Assembly (NCBI RefSeq): GCF_002339505.1
Contig: NZ_DDJO01000017.1
Location: forward strand, 165,938 to 229,937
Direction of reading: 5' to 3'
Length of the DNA stretch: 64,000 bases
DNA from: Corynebacterium sp. UBA2622
GTDB lineage: Bacteria; Actinomycetota; Actinomycetes; Mycobacteriales; Mycobacteriaceae
Shown: positions 50,629-59,258 of the stretch, piece by piece
Layout of the letters: each line of letters begins with the position of its first letter
Position numbering within the stretch: the stretch's first letter is position 1
The notes under the pieces: model-generated
Databases searched by the model: none
What the model saw: the letters and a program-made list of their open reading frames with translations, nothing else
What the model was told of the DNA's origin: nothing
Made by a program: the position numbers and the translations under genes

Positions 50629-51981
50629 GTGGCAAAGACCGGTGTGAAGCTGTTCCAGGGGCTCGGCAGGCGCCGCGATGTCAGCGCAGAAGAGCTGGAG
50701 CGGATGCAGTCGCAGCTCGACGGCATGACGCTGCGCGAGATCACCGCCCTCGTGGAGCGCAGGTCGCCGGTGGCGGGCGCGAAGATCCTGCGGATGCTGC
50801 CGCCCGAGCGCTCGCTCGCGGTGTTCAACGTGCTCAACCCGCGCCACCAGGCGGACATCGTCAGCGCGCTCGGTGACGACACCGTGGTGGACTACTTCGG
50901 CTCGATGGGGGCCGAGGACCGGGTGGCGCTGCTGGACAACCTGCCCGCCCAGATCGCCGAGCGCCTCATGCGCGACCTGGACGAGGACGACCAGCGCGTG
51001 ACCAACGTGGTGCTGGGTTACCGCAAGGGGACCGTGGGGCGCACCATGTCGCCGGCGGTGCCCGAGGTCACGCCCGGGATGCGGGTGCAGGACGTCCTCG
51101 CCATGCTGCGCGGGGGCGTGGAAAAGCTGGAGACGATCTACACCGTCCCCGTCGTCGACGAGGACCGCGTGCTCGTCGGCGTGACCAGCCTGCGGACGCT
51201 GTTCCGCAGCCGGGGCGACGATCTCATCGCCGACGTGCTCACGGACCCGACACCCGTGGGCGCGATGGACGAGGTCGAGGGTGCCGCCCGCTGGCTGATC
51301 TCCACCCATCTGCTCGCCGTACCCGTCGTCGACGAGGACGGCCGGCTCGTGGGCATCTTCACCTACGACGAGGCCCAGGACGTCGTCGAACACGCGGACA
51401 CGGAGGATTCCGCCCGCAGCGGCGCCTCCGAGCCGCTCGGCCGCCCCTACCTCTCCACCCCGGTGCTCACGCTGGTGCGCAGCCGTATCGTCTGGCTGCT
51501 GGTCCTGGCCGTTTCCGCGATCCTCACCGTGCAGGTCCTCGACATCTTCGAGAGCACCCTGGAAAAGGCCGTCGTCCTCTCCCTCTTCATCCCCCTGCTC
51601 ACCGGCACGGGCGGCAACACCGGGAACCAGGCCGCGACCACGGTGACGAGGGCACTCGCGCTTGGCGACGTCCAAAAGCGCGACATCGTCGAGGTGATGT
51701 GGCGCGAGCTGCGCGTGGGCATGACCCTCGGTGCTGTGCTGGGAACCCTCGGCCTGGCGGTGGCCACGGTTGCCTACGGCCTCCACATCGGGGTGGTCAT
51801 CGGGGCGACGCTGTTCCTCATCTGCTCCATCTCGGCGACGGTAGGCGGGATGATGCCGATCGTGGCGAAGGCCGTCGGCGCGGACCCGGCCGTGTTCTCC
51901 AACCCCTTCATATCCACCTTCTGCGATGCGACGGGGCTCATCATCTACTTCTTCATCGCCAAGGCGGTTCTGGGAATCTAG
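50629..51981 (+). CDS. mgtE: magnesium transporter MgtE
   Basis: 450 aa. There is an N-terminal MgtE_N superhelical domain, two CBS domains (VPVVDEDRVLVGVTSLRTL and VPVVDEDGRLVGIFTYDEA), and five C-terminal membrane helices with PLLTGTGGNTGNQ, the Mg2+ pore signature. The GTG at 50629 is preceded by AAGGCAGG. It is flanked on both sides by identical tRNA-Arg(ACG) genes. Confidence 0.94.
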   Translation: MAKTGVKLFQGLGRRRDVSAEELERMQSQLDGMTLREITALVERRSPVAGAKILRMLPPERSLAVFNVLNPRHQADIVSALGDDTVVDYFGSMGAEDRVALLDNLPAQIAERLMRDLDEDDQRVTNVVLGYRKGTVGRTMSPAVPEVTPGMRVQDVLAMLRGGVEKLETIYTVPVVDEDRVLVGVTSLRTLFRSRGDDLIADVLTDPTPVGAMDEVEGAARWLISTHLLAVPVVDEDGRLVGIFTYDEAQDVVEHADTEDSARSGASEPLGRPYLSTPVLTLVRSRIVWLLVLAVSAILTVQVLDIFESTLEKAVVLSLFIPLLTGTGGNTGNQAATTVTRALALGDVQKRDIVEVMWRELRVGMTLGAVLGTLGLAVATVAYGLHIGVVIGATLFLICSISATVGGMMPIVAKAVGADPAVFSNPFISTFCDATGLIIYFFIAKAVLGI

Positions 51982-52050
51982 CCGTGTACTGGCGTTTTGG
52001 CGGCTGTACCGTCGCGGTGTAATGTTTCACCTCGTTGCACACAACATAGC

Positions 52051-52123
52051 GCGCCCGTAGCTCAACGGATAGAGCATCTGACTACGGATCAGAAGGTTGG
52101 GGGTTCGAATCCCTCCGGGCGCA
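52051..52123 (+). tRNA. tRNA-Arg (anticodon ACG), copy 2
   Basis: 73 nt identical to 50471-50543, but the CCA is not encoded here. The promoter must be local; no T-run precedes it. The two copies form perfect direct repeats around mgtE. Confidence 0.95.
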
Positions 52124-52132
52124 CGTTTAACT

Positions 52133-52168
52133 CCCCGGGACAGTTATCTTGTCCCGGGGTTTCGTGTT
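52133..52168 (+). terminator. intrinsic terminator after tRNA-Arg copy 2
   Basis: 10-bp stem CCCCGGGACA/TGTCCCGGGG with a 7-nt loop, followed by TTTCGTGTT. Confidence 0.8.
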
Positions 52169-52277
52169 GCGGAACGGGGAGGTGATCCCCGCCCAATGAT
52201 TCCGCCGAACAACTCCCTGCTGCGCAGCGTGCGGGGTATCAGGCATCGGGGCGTCGCGAAGCGGCGCGCCCGTTGTC

Positions 52278-53336
52278 CTAGAAAACCTCGACCCGGCCGC
52301 CGAGTGACTCAATCTGGCGCAGGTGTCCCACCCAGCCGGGAGCGCCGAGGTGCACCCGCATGACGGGGCGGGAGGAGATGCGCACGGGGGACACGGATTC
52401 TCGGCGCGCCCCGGTGCGGGCGTTGAGGCGCGTGTAGGCGCGGTTGCCGCTTTCCGCCAGCTCCTTCATGGACGGCCGCTCGGCTGAGAGGGTGTCGCGC
52501 GCGCTCTGGAGCAGCGCGATGAACTCGTCGAGGGTGGGCACGAGCGCGGCGGCGTTTGTCTCCACCATGTTGCGCACCAGCTCCGGGTCGGTTCCGGCGA
52601 CGCGGGTCGCCCCCTTGAAGGAGCCCGCCGCGAGGGACTGCGCGAGGGTGCCACCCTTGTCGCCGACCACCGAGAGCGCCTCCGCCACCACGTGGGGCAG
52701 GTGCGAGACGCGTGCGACCGCTTCGTCGTGCCGGGACACCGACACGGGCACGGCCTCCGCACCCGTCAGGGCCGCGAGCCGGCAGACCTGACCGAACAGC
52801 TCGGCCCACTCGGCGGGCACGGGGTGGCCCGCCTGATCGAGCTGCACGGCCCAGTCGTAGGTGACGGCCCAGGCGGCGTGGTTGAACAGGCCCTCCTGGG
52901 ATGCACCCCACCCCGAGTTTTCCGTGCCGGACATGGGGTGGCCCCCGACGTAGTGGCCCTCCAGCCCGCGCTCGAGGATGAGGTCGTAGACGGGCTGCTT
53001 CACGCTCACGACATCGGTGATTCCGCAGGTGGGGGCGTATTCAACCACCGCGTCGAGGATATCCGCCACTGCGCTCATCGGGGTGGCCACGACAATCAGC
53101 GCGTTCTCCGTGGCCGCGCGCTGCAGAGTCTCGGTGAGGTCGTGGGAGACGTCGAAGCCGTCGCGCTGGGCCTGCCGCGCCCCCGAGCGGGCCAGCGTGT
53201 AGCCGAACACCGCGGCGCCGGCGGCGACGGCATCGCGCATGATGGAGCCGCCGATGAGCCCCAGCCCGATGATGCAGAGGGGCCGGAGCGGTCGCGGGTG
53301 CTGGGCTGTCGCGGGGGTTGTAGCGGAGGCTGTCAC
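52278..53336 (-). CDS. tyrA: prephenate dehydrogenase
   Basis: 352 aa. IIGLGLIGGSIMRDAVAAG is the NAD loop; TDVVSVKQPVYD and GGHPMSGTENSGW contain the catalytic His and the substrate pocket. It converts prephenate or arogenate to the tyrosine precursor. The gene diverges from the tadA-linked pair with 39 bp between the starts. Confidence 0.9.
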   Translation of the reverse strand: MTASATTPATAQHPRPLRPLCIIGLGLIGGSIMRDAVAAGAAVFGYTLARSGARQAQRDGFDVSHDLTETLQRAATENALIVVATPMSAVADILDAVVEYAPTCGITDVVSVKQPVYDLILERGLEGHYVGGHPMSGTENSGWGASQEGLFNHAAWAVTYDWAVQLDQAGHPVPAEWAELFGQVCRLAALTGAEAVPVSVSRHDEAVARVSHLPHVVAEALSVVGDKGGTLAQSLAAGSFKGATRVAGTDPELVRNMVETNAAALVPTLDEFIALLQSARDTLSAERPSMKELAESGNRAYTRLNARTGARRESVSPVRISSRPVMRVHLGAPGWVGHLRQIESLGGRVEVF

Positions 53337-53375
53337 GGTGACAAGTCTTGCACAACGTCGCTATCCTCACTAAGC

Positions 53376-53858
53376 ATGAGCCAGGATTACGAGGATGGAT
53401 TCGCCGTCACCGTCGCCGCCCGCGACGGCGGGTGGGTCGTGCGGGAATTCGACGACGATTTCACCGCCCTGGACACCTCCGTGGCAGCCGTACGGGCGCT
53501 GCGCAGCGAAGGTCCGGCCTTCGCCCTGCTGAACGTGGAGGACGAGTACGCCGTCATCGTCCGGCCGGGTCCCTCGCGCACCCGCCTGCTCCTCTCCGAC
53601 GCGACGATGGCCGTCGACGACGACTTTGCCGCGGACATCCTCGACGAAGCCGGCATCGACGTTCCGGACATCGCGCCCGAGGACCTCGACGATGTCGATG
53701 GCTGGGCCGACGGCGATTTCGCGCTCCTGGAGGATCTCGGCCTGTCGGAGCAGGTCCTAAGCGTGATCATGGACAGTGGCGACGAGCCGGGGGAGATCAT
53801 CGAGCGCGTCGCGGAGGTGCTCGGTTTCTCCGACGAGCTCGCGGACTGCCTGGACTGA
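53376..53858 (+). CDS. tRNA adenosine deaminase-associated protein
   Basis: 160 aa acidic protein (TIGR03941-like) that occurs next to tadA in actinobacteria. FAVTVAARDGGWVVREFDDD begins it; the C-terminal half is rich in Asp and Glu. TATCCT (53362-53367) stands 8 nt before the ATG. tadA starts 3 bp after its stop. Its role in deamination is unproven. Confidence 0.8.
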   Translation: MSQDYEDGFAVTVAARDGGWVVREFDDDFTALDTSVAAVRALRSEGPAFALLNVEDEYAVIVRPGPSRTRLLLSDATMAVDDDFAADILDEAGIDVPDIAPEDLDDVDGWADGDFALLEDLGLSEQVLSVIMDSGDEPGEIIERVAEVLGFSDELADCLD

Positions 53859-53861
53859 GGC

Positions 53862-54329
53862 GTGAGCCCCAGCGGGCCGGAGCGCCGCGCCGACGCCCGC
53901 ATGGCGCGCGCCATCGAGGTGGCCGGGCAAACCCCGCCCGGTGATGTTCCCGTCGGGGCAGTCGTCTACGACGCGCTCGGGAGAGAGGTGGGGCGCGGGG
54001 TGAACCGTCGTGAAGCGAAGGGCGATCCCACCGCCCACGCCGAGGTCGAGGCGATCCGCGATGCCGCCCGAACCCTCGGCACATGGCGCCTCGACGGCTG
54101 TGAGCTCGTGGTCACGCTCGAACCGTGCACGATGTGCGCCGGGGCGATCCTCGGGGCGCGGGTGAGCAGTCTCGTCTTCGGGGCATGGGAGCCGAAGACG
54201 GGGGCCGTGGGCTCGCTTTTCGACGCCCTGCGCGATCCCCACCACCTCCACCGCGTGGAGGTGCGCGGCGGGGTGCGCGAGCAGGAAAATGCCATCCTGC
54301 TGCGGGCGTTCTTTGAGGAATTTAGGTGA
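53862..54329 (+). CDS. tadA: tRNA(adenine34) deaminase
   Basis: 155 aa. HAEVEAI and PCTMCAGAI form the zinc site with the catalytic Glu in HAE. It deaminates A34 of tRNA-Arg(ACG) to inosine, and two such tRNA genes lie within 3.5 kb upstream. The GTG start at 53862 follows the partner stop by 3 bp. Confidence 0.92.
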   Translation: MSPSGPERRADARMARAIEVAGQTPPGDVPVGAVVYDALGREVGRGVNRREAKGDPTAHAEVEAIRDAARTLGTWRLDGCELVVTLEPCTMCAGAILGARVSSLVFGAWEPKTGAVGSLFDALRDPHHLHRVEVRGGVREQENAILLRAFFEEFR

Positions 54330-54417
54330 AACGAAATGAAATTGTTACCCGCGTCACGGTGGCCCGTGGCTATGGTGGGCGTTGTTAGTTATTCCCAACG
54401 TTCGTAAGGAGTACACC

Positions 54418-54627
54418 ATGGCACTTGAAGGCAAGGGCGATCAGCTCAAGGGCAAGGTTAAGGAAGCGGCCGGCGACCTTACCGACGACCGCAAGCTTGA
54501 GAACGAGGGCAAGGCCGACCAGCTCGGTGGCGATGTCAAGGAAAAGGCAGCCGACGCCCGTGACGCCGTGAAGGACAAGGCCAACGAGGTTGCCGGCAAG
54601 GTCCAGGACCGCCGCGAGCAGCAGTAA
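54418..54627 (+). CDS. CsbD-like stress protein
   Basis: 69 aa, hydrophilic and low complexity: GKGDQLKGKVKEAAGDLTDD and ENEGKADQLGGDVKEKAADA are the CsbD repeats. AAGGAG precedes the ATG. Members are usually under general-stress or alternative sigma control; no specific promoter can be assigned here. Confidence 0.88.
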   Translation: MALEGKGDQLKGKVKEAAGDLTDDRKLENEGKADQLGGDVKEKAADARDAVKDKANEVAGKVQDRREQQ

Positions 54628-54666
54628 ATTTGGTCTCGCGGGCGCGCAGCCGTTAATCTGATTCGC

Positions 54667-54754
54667 GGTAGCGTGTCCGAGCGGCCGAAGGTGCTCGCCT
54701 CGAAAGCGAGTGAGGGTAAAACCTCCGCGGGTTCAAATCCCGCCGCTACCGCCA
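54667..54754 (+). tRNA. tRNA-Ser (anticodon CGA)
   Basis: Class II tRNA: acceptor GGTAGCG/CGCTACC, anticodon loop CTCGAAA, long variable arm; CCA encoded at 54752-54754. Confidence 0.95.
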
Positions 54755-54762
54755 GGTAACGC

Positions 54763-54792
54763 AAAGCCCCTGACCTGCAGGTCAGGGGCTTT
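54763..54792 (+). terminator. terminator: perfect 30-bp palindrome
   Basis: AAAGCCCCTGACCTG is followed at once by its exact reverse complement, making a 15-bp arm on each side. It comes 9 bp after the tRNA-Ser and should terminate in both directions. Confidence 0.75.
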
Positions 54793-54823
54793 GTCGTACC
54801 CGCCCTATAAGATGTGCGGGGAT

Positions 54824-54839
54824 TGATTCACGTGAAACA
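54824..54839. promoter_or_regulatory. parS-like centromere site
   Basis: TGATTCACGTGAAACA differs at one position from the bacterial ParB site TGTTTCACGTGAAACA, keeping the inner TTCACGTGAA palindrome. It lies between the terminator and the second MmpL gene, 33 bp before the start. Confidence 0.65.
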
Positions 54840-54871
54840 TGAAACTGCCCGACTACTGATTGCGGAAGCTG

Positions 54872-57340
54872 ATGGCGAATTTCCTTTTCCGGCTCGGACG
54901 ATGGTCCTACCTGCACAAGTGGCGCGTGATTGTCGCCTGGCTGCTGTTGCTTGCCGCGGCCGGTGCCGGAGCGGGCACACTGTCCAAGCCCTTCACCTCG
55001 GAGTTCGCGATCTCCGGCACCCCCTCCATCGATGCACTCTCGACCTTGGACGAGAACTTTCCGGGGCAGGGAAACATCGCGCGGGCACCGACGGTCAACC
55101 TCGTTTTCGCCGCCCCCGAGGGGCAGACACTCGACCAGCCCGCCAACATGCGGGCGATGGACGAGACGGTGGCCTACATCCGCGACAATCTGGGCGATAT
55201 CCAGAACACCCAGCGCTTTGGCAACCCCGTGGTGGTCAACGCGGACGTGAGTAAGCAGATCATCGGGCAGATGACCCAGATGGGCATGCCCGAGGAGTCC
55301 GCCCGCCAGGACGCCTACAACGTGCGCACGCTCTCGGACGACAAGCGCATCGGATACACCTCCTTCGACTTCGGCGCGGAGACCTCGATGTCCGTGTCGG
55401 ATGACGAGCGCGGCGTGGTGAACAAGGCGATGGAGATCGGGCGCAGCGCGGGCCTCGAGGTCGAGGCCGGGGGAGCGGGTTTCGGCGACCCGATCGAGAT
55501 CAAGACGGGCAGCGAACTTGTCGGCCTGGCCGTGGCACTCGTCGTGCTCCTCATCACGTTCGGTTCCCTGATCGCCGCCTCCATGCCGGTGATCACCGCC
55601 GTGATCGGGGTGGGCATCGGCGCGCTGTCGATCCTCATCGTCACCCATTGGATCGAGCTCAACAACGTCACCCCGGTCCTGGCGGTGATGATCGGCCTTG
55701 CCGTGGGCATCGACTACGCCCTGTTCATCCTCTCCCGCTTCCGGCAGGAGAGGCACACCCTGGACGGGCCGGACGCGGCGGGTCTGGCCACCGGCACCGC
55801 AGGTTCCTCCGTGGTTTTCGCCGGGACGACCGTCTTCACCGCTCTGGTGGCGCTCTCGCTCGCGCAGATCAAGTTCCTCACCTGGATGGGCCTCTCGGCG
55901 GCGGCCACGGTGTTCATCGCCGTGCTCATCGCCCTGACCCTCATCCCCGCACTTCTCGGCGCGTGGGGGGAGCGGTCCTTCGGAGTGCGCATCCCCGGTA
56001 TCGCGGGCCACGCCGGGCCGGGGTCCCGTCCGGCAAAGGATCTCACCCGCCACTCCCTCGGCCGCAGCTGGGTGCGCTTCGTGCGGCGTTTCCCGGCCCT
56101 GGTCATGGCCGTGGTCATTCTGGGGCTGGGTGCGCTGTCCCTGCCGATCCTCAACCTGCAGATGTCACTGCCCTCCGACACCACGGCGAACCACGACACC
56201 ACCCAGCGCAAGGCGGCGGACCTCATCTCGGAGGGCTTCGGCCCGGGCGTCAACGGCCAGTTCATGGTGGTCGCCGACGCGCACCACGTGAACCCGGACG
56301 CGGAGATCCTCCAGCCGTACATGTCCGCCATCCCGGACGAGACGGGTGGGGCCGCGACCAAGGCCGCTCTCGCCTCCTTCCTCTACACGGTCAACGAGGC
56401 CGGCAGCGTCAACGGCATCCGCCACGCGCAGCTGATCAACGTCAACGACGATTTCACCGCCGCCCAGATCGTCGCCACCCCGGAAACCGGCCCCGAAGAG
56501 GAGCGCACCCTCGACGTCGCCCACGGCCTGCGGGCCGCGACGGCGCAGGTGGAGGACGCCACGGGCGTGAAAATCGGTCTGACCGGCCTCACCGCCGTGC
56601 AGATGGACATCACAGAGGAGCTGGCTGACGCCATGCCCCTCTACCTCTCGATCGTCGTCGGCCTCGCCATCCTTCTGCTCATCCTCGTCTTCCGTTCCCT
56701 CCTCGTGCCCCTGGTTGCGGGGCTGGGCTTCCTGCTCTCGGTGGGGGCCGCCTTCGGGGTCACCGTCGCCGTGTTCCAGATGGGCTTCACCGGCTTGGTG
56801 AACACCCCGGGGCCGATCCTGTCCTTCATGCCCATCTTCCTCATCGGCGTCACCTTCGGCCTGGCGATGGACTACGAGGTCTTCCTGGTCACGCGCATCC
56901 GCGAACGCTACCTCGAGGCCCGCCGGGCCGACGACCCGGAGGCGGAGGTCACCGCCGTCGAGGACTCCACGGTGGAGGGTTTCACCCAGGGCGCGCGCGT
57001 GGTCACTGCCGCGGCGATCATCATGATTTCCGTGTTCGCCGCGTTCATCGATCAGCCGCTGCCCTTCATCAAGATCTTCGGTTTCGCCCTCGGCGCGGCC
57101 GTGCTTTTCGACGCCTTCTTCGTCCGCATGGCCCTCGTTCCCGCGACCATGTTCATCCTCGGCCGGACAACCTGGTGGATGCCCCGGTGGCTCGACCGCA
57201 TCCTGCCCGACGTGGACATCGAGGGCACTGGCCTGGAGAAGCGGTTCGAGGGGCGTCGCGGGCTCAGCCAGGACGCCGCCGAACCCGTCCGGGACCCCGG
57301 AGAGGGCCGCCACGCGCGGCAGGAAGGCGCGGTGGTTTAG
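54872..57340 (+). CDS. MMPL family transporter (second paralogue)
   Basis: 822 aa. Related to the protein at 19809: GLAVGIDYALFILSRF and GLAMDYEVFLVTR give the two Asp-Tyr pairs. ANFLFRLGRWSYLHKWRVIV opens the first helix. ATG at 54872 is used, with GGAAG before it; TTG at 54860 is an alternative. A TATAAG box lies at 54806. No regulator is attached, unlike the first copy. Likely exports a lipid or other hydrophobic cargo. Confidence 0.88.
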   Translation: MANFLFRLGRWSYLHKWRVIVAWLLLLAAAGAGAGTLSKPFTSEFAISGTPSIDALSTLDENFPGQGNIARAPTVNLVFAAPEGQTLDQPANMRAMDETVAYIRDNLGDIQNTQRFGNPVVVNADVSKQIIGQMTQMGMPEESARQDAYNVRTLSDDKRIGYTSFDFGAETSMSVSDDERGVVNKAMEIGRSAGLEVEAGGAGFGDPIEIKTGSELVGLAVALVVLLITFGSLIAASMPVITAVIGVGIGALSILIVTHWIELNNVTPVLAVMIGLAVGIDYALFILSRFRQERHTLDGPDAAGLATGTAGSSVVFAGTTVFTALVALSLAQIKFLTWMGLSAAATVFIAVLIALTLIPALLGAWGERSFGVRIPGIAGHAGPGSRPAKDLTRHSLGRSWVRFVRRFPALVMAVVILGLGALSLPILNLQMSLPSDTTANHDTTQRKAADLISEGFGPGVNGQFMVVADAHHVNPDAEILQPYMSAIPDETGGAATKAALASFLYTVNEAGSVNGIRHAQLINVNDDFTAAQIVATPETGPEEERTLDVAHGLRAATAQVEDATGVKIGLTGLTAVQMDITEELADAMPLYLSIVVGLAILLLILVFRSLLVPLVAGLGFLLSVGAAFGVTVAVFQMGFTGLVNTPGPILSFMPIFLIGVTFGLAMDYEVFLVTRIRERYLEARRADDPEAEVTAVEDSTVEGFTQGARVVTAAAIIMISVFAAFIDQPLPFIKIFGFALGAAVLFDAFFVRMALVPATMFILGRTTWWMPRWLDRILPDVDIEGTGLEKRFEGRRGLSQDAAEPVRDPGEGRHARQEGAVV

Positions 57341-57342
57341 TC

Positions 57343-58602
57343 ATGGCGCAGGACCTCAGCTTCGACGTCGCCACCACCCTCTACGACGCCCCGGGCAAGC
57401 ACGGGCGCACGGGCGTGATCCACACGCCGCACGGGGACGTCGCCACGCCGGCGTTCATCCCGGTGGCCACGAAGGCCACCGTGAAGACGCTGACCCCGGA
57501 GCAGATCCGAACTACGGGCGCGCAGGCGATCCTCTCCAACGCCTACCACCTCTACCTCCAGCCGGGCCCGGACATCGTGGACGAGGCGGGGGGAGTGGCG
57601 GCCTTCGAGAACTGGCACGGGCCGACGTACACCGATTCCGGCGGTTTCCAGGTGATGAGTCTGGGCGTGGGCTTCAAGAAGGTCCTCGCCATGGACACCG
57701 CGGGGCTCACGGACACGGACATCCGCGCCGCGAAGAAGGACCGCATGGCGCGCGTCGACGAGGACGGTGTGGACTTCAGGAGCGTCATCGACGGCTCCTC
57801 CCACCGCTTCACCCCCGAGGTGTCCATGCAGATCCAACATCAGCTGGGCGCCGACATCATGTTCGCCTTCGACGAGCTCACCACCCTGGTGGACACCCGC
57901 GCCTACCAGGAGGAGTCCGTGGAGCGCACGCGCCGCTGGGCGCGGCGCTGCCTGGAGGAGCACAACCGGCTCACACTGGAGCGCGCGGCGCACCCCAAGC
58001 AGTCGCTGTGGGGTGTCGTGCAGGGTGCGCAGTACGAGGACCTGCGCCGCACCGCCACCCGCGGGCTCCTGGAGCTGGACGCGCGGGCCCGCGAGGCGGG
58101 TCGGCGCGGTTTCGGGGGTTTCGGCATCGGTGGCGCCCTGGAGAAGGAGAACCTGGGCACCATCGTCGGCTGGGTCACGGACGAGCTGCCCGCCGGCAAG
58201 CCCCGCCACCTGTTGGGAATTTCCGAGCCGGACGACATCTTCACCGCCGTCGAGGCCGGCGCGGACACCTTCGACTGTGTCGCGCCCACCCGACTGGGCC
58301 GCCGGGGCGGGGTGTACACCCTCGACGGGAGGATGAACCTCACCGCGGCGCGCTTCCGGCGCGACTTCGCCGGGGTGGACGAGGAGTTCGGCGGCTACGT
58401 CTCCGAGAACTACTCGCGCGCCTACATCCACCACCTGCTCAAGGCCAAGGAGTTCCTCGCCGGCACGCTGTGCACCATGCACAACCTCGAGTTCATGGTG
58501 CGGCTGGTGGATAACATCCGTGTCTCCATCGACGAGGGGCGCTACGAAGAATTCCGCGATGAGTTCCTGGGGCGGTATTACGGGGCGTCGACAAGCGCGT
58601 AG
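57343..58602 (+). CDS. tgt: queuine tRNA-ribosyltransferase with an altered zinc site
   Basis: 419 aa. DSGGFQVMS contains the general base Asp and DCVAPTRLGRRG the nucleophile Asp. The zinc motif CxCxxC of bacterial Tgt is replaced by Phe349-Gly-Gly351-Tyr-Val-Ser354, though His380 remains. It would exchange G34 for queuine or a precursor. The ATG follows the MmpL stop by 2 bp. Its last 25 bp overlap yhhQ. Confidence 0.82.
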   Translation: MAQDLSFDVATTLYDAPGKHGRTGVIHTPHGDVATPAFIPVATKATVKTLTPEQIRTTGAQAILSNAYHLYLQPGPDIVDEAGGVAAFENWHGPTYTDSGGFQVMSLGVGFKKVLAMDTAGLTDTDIRAAKKDRMARVDEDGVDFRSVIDGSSHRFTPEVSMQIQHQLGADIMFAFDELTTLVDTRAYQEESVERTRRWARRCLEEHNRLTLERAAHPKQSLWGVVQGAQYEDLRRTATRGLLELDARAREAGRRGFGGFGIGGALEKENLGTIVGWVTDELPAGKPRHLLGISEPDDIFTAVEAGADTFDCVAPTRLGRRGGVYTLDGRMNLTAARFRRDFAGVDEEFGGYVSENYSRAYIHHLLKAKEFLAGTLCTMHNLEFMVRLVDNIRVSIDEGRYEEFRDEFLGRYYGASTSA

Positions 58603-59240
58603 TTGGACTCCTCGGTGCGGCGCACCCAGGCGATGGTCGGGTAGGTGATGGGCAGCAGGACGACCTCCATGAGCGTCTTCCACACGAAGCCGACGACGAC
58701 GTAGTTGATGAACTGCCCCGCCGTCTCGATGCCGATGACACCCGCGGCGATGACGCAGAAGATGAGGGTGTCCGCGAACTCGCCGACGATCGTCGAGCCG
58801 ATCAGGCGCGTCCACAGGTTGGCGGGGCCGAAGCGGTCCTTCATTTTCTGCAGGACCCACGCGTTGAGCAGTTGGCCGACCACGTAGCCGGACAACGAGG
58901 CCAGCACGACGCGGGGAACGAGGCCAAGCACCGTGGCGAAAGTGTCCTGGGCATCGTAGAAGTCGGCGGCGGGCAGCCAGATCGCGGCGTAGAAGGACGC
59001 CACCCCCAGCACGGCGACGCCGAATCCCGTGAAGACGGCGCGCCGGGCTGCACGGAAGCCGTACACCTCGGCGAGCACGTCGCCGATGACGTAGGAAATG
59101 GGGAAGAGGAAGAACGCGCCGTCGGTGATGAGCGGGCCGATCTGCACGCCCTTCTGGGCGGTGATGTTGGACAGCAGGAAGACCGCGCAGAACACGGCGA
59201 CGAGAGTCGGGTACGGGGAGCGGGCGGAGGGGTGAGTCAC
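58578..59240 (-). CDS. queuosine precursor transporter (YhhQ/VUT family)
   Basis: 220 aa with six membrane segments. FLLSNITAQKGVQIG and FFLFPISYVIGDVLAEVYGFR are the family signatures. It imports a queuine-type base. It is divergent from gluQ with 18 bp between the starts and convergent with tgt, overlapping it at the 3' end where the word GGCGTCGACAAGC occurs (58584-58596). Confidence 0.88.
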   Translation of the reverse strand: MTHPSARSPYPTLVAVFCAVFLLSNITAQKGVQIGPLITDGAFFLFPISYVIGDVLAEVYGFRAARRAVFTGFGVAVLGVASFYAAIWLPAADFYDAQDTFATVLGLVPRVVLASLSGYVVGQLLNAWVLQKMKDRFGPANLWTRLIGSTIVGEFADTLIFCVIAAGVIGIETAGQFINYVVVGFVWKTLMEVVLLPITYPTIAWVRRTEESNYALVDAP

Positions 59241-59258
59241 GCGTCATATCCTAGAGCC

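Noticed and set aside
50471..52123. Genomic island with attachment sites in tRNA-Arg
   Set aside because: The DNA between the tRNA copies holds only mgtE with normal composition and no integrase; full-length tRNA duplicates are not typical att remnants.
52175..52191. CGGGGA/TCCCCG hairpin downstream of the second tRNA-Arg terminator
   Set aside because: Short stem in GC-rich sequence; the stronger terminator at 52133 explains the region.
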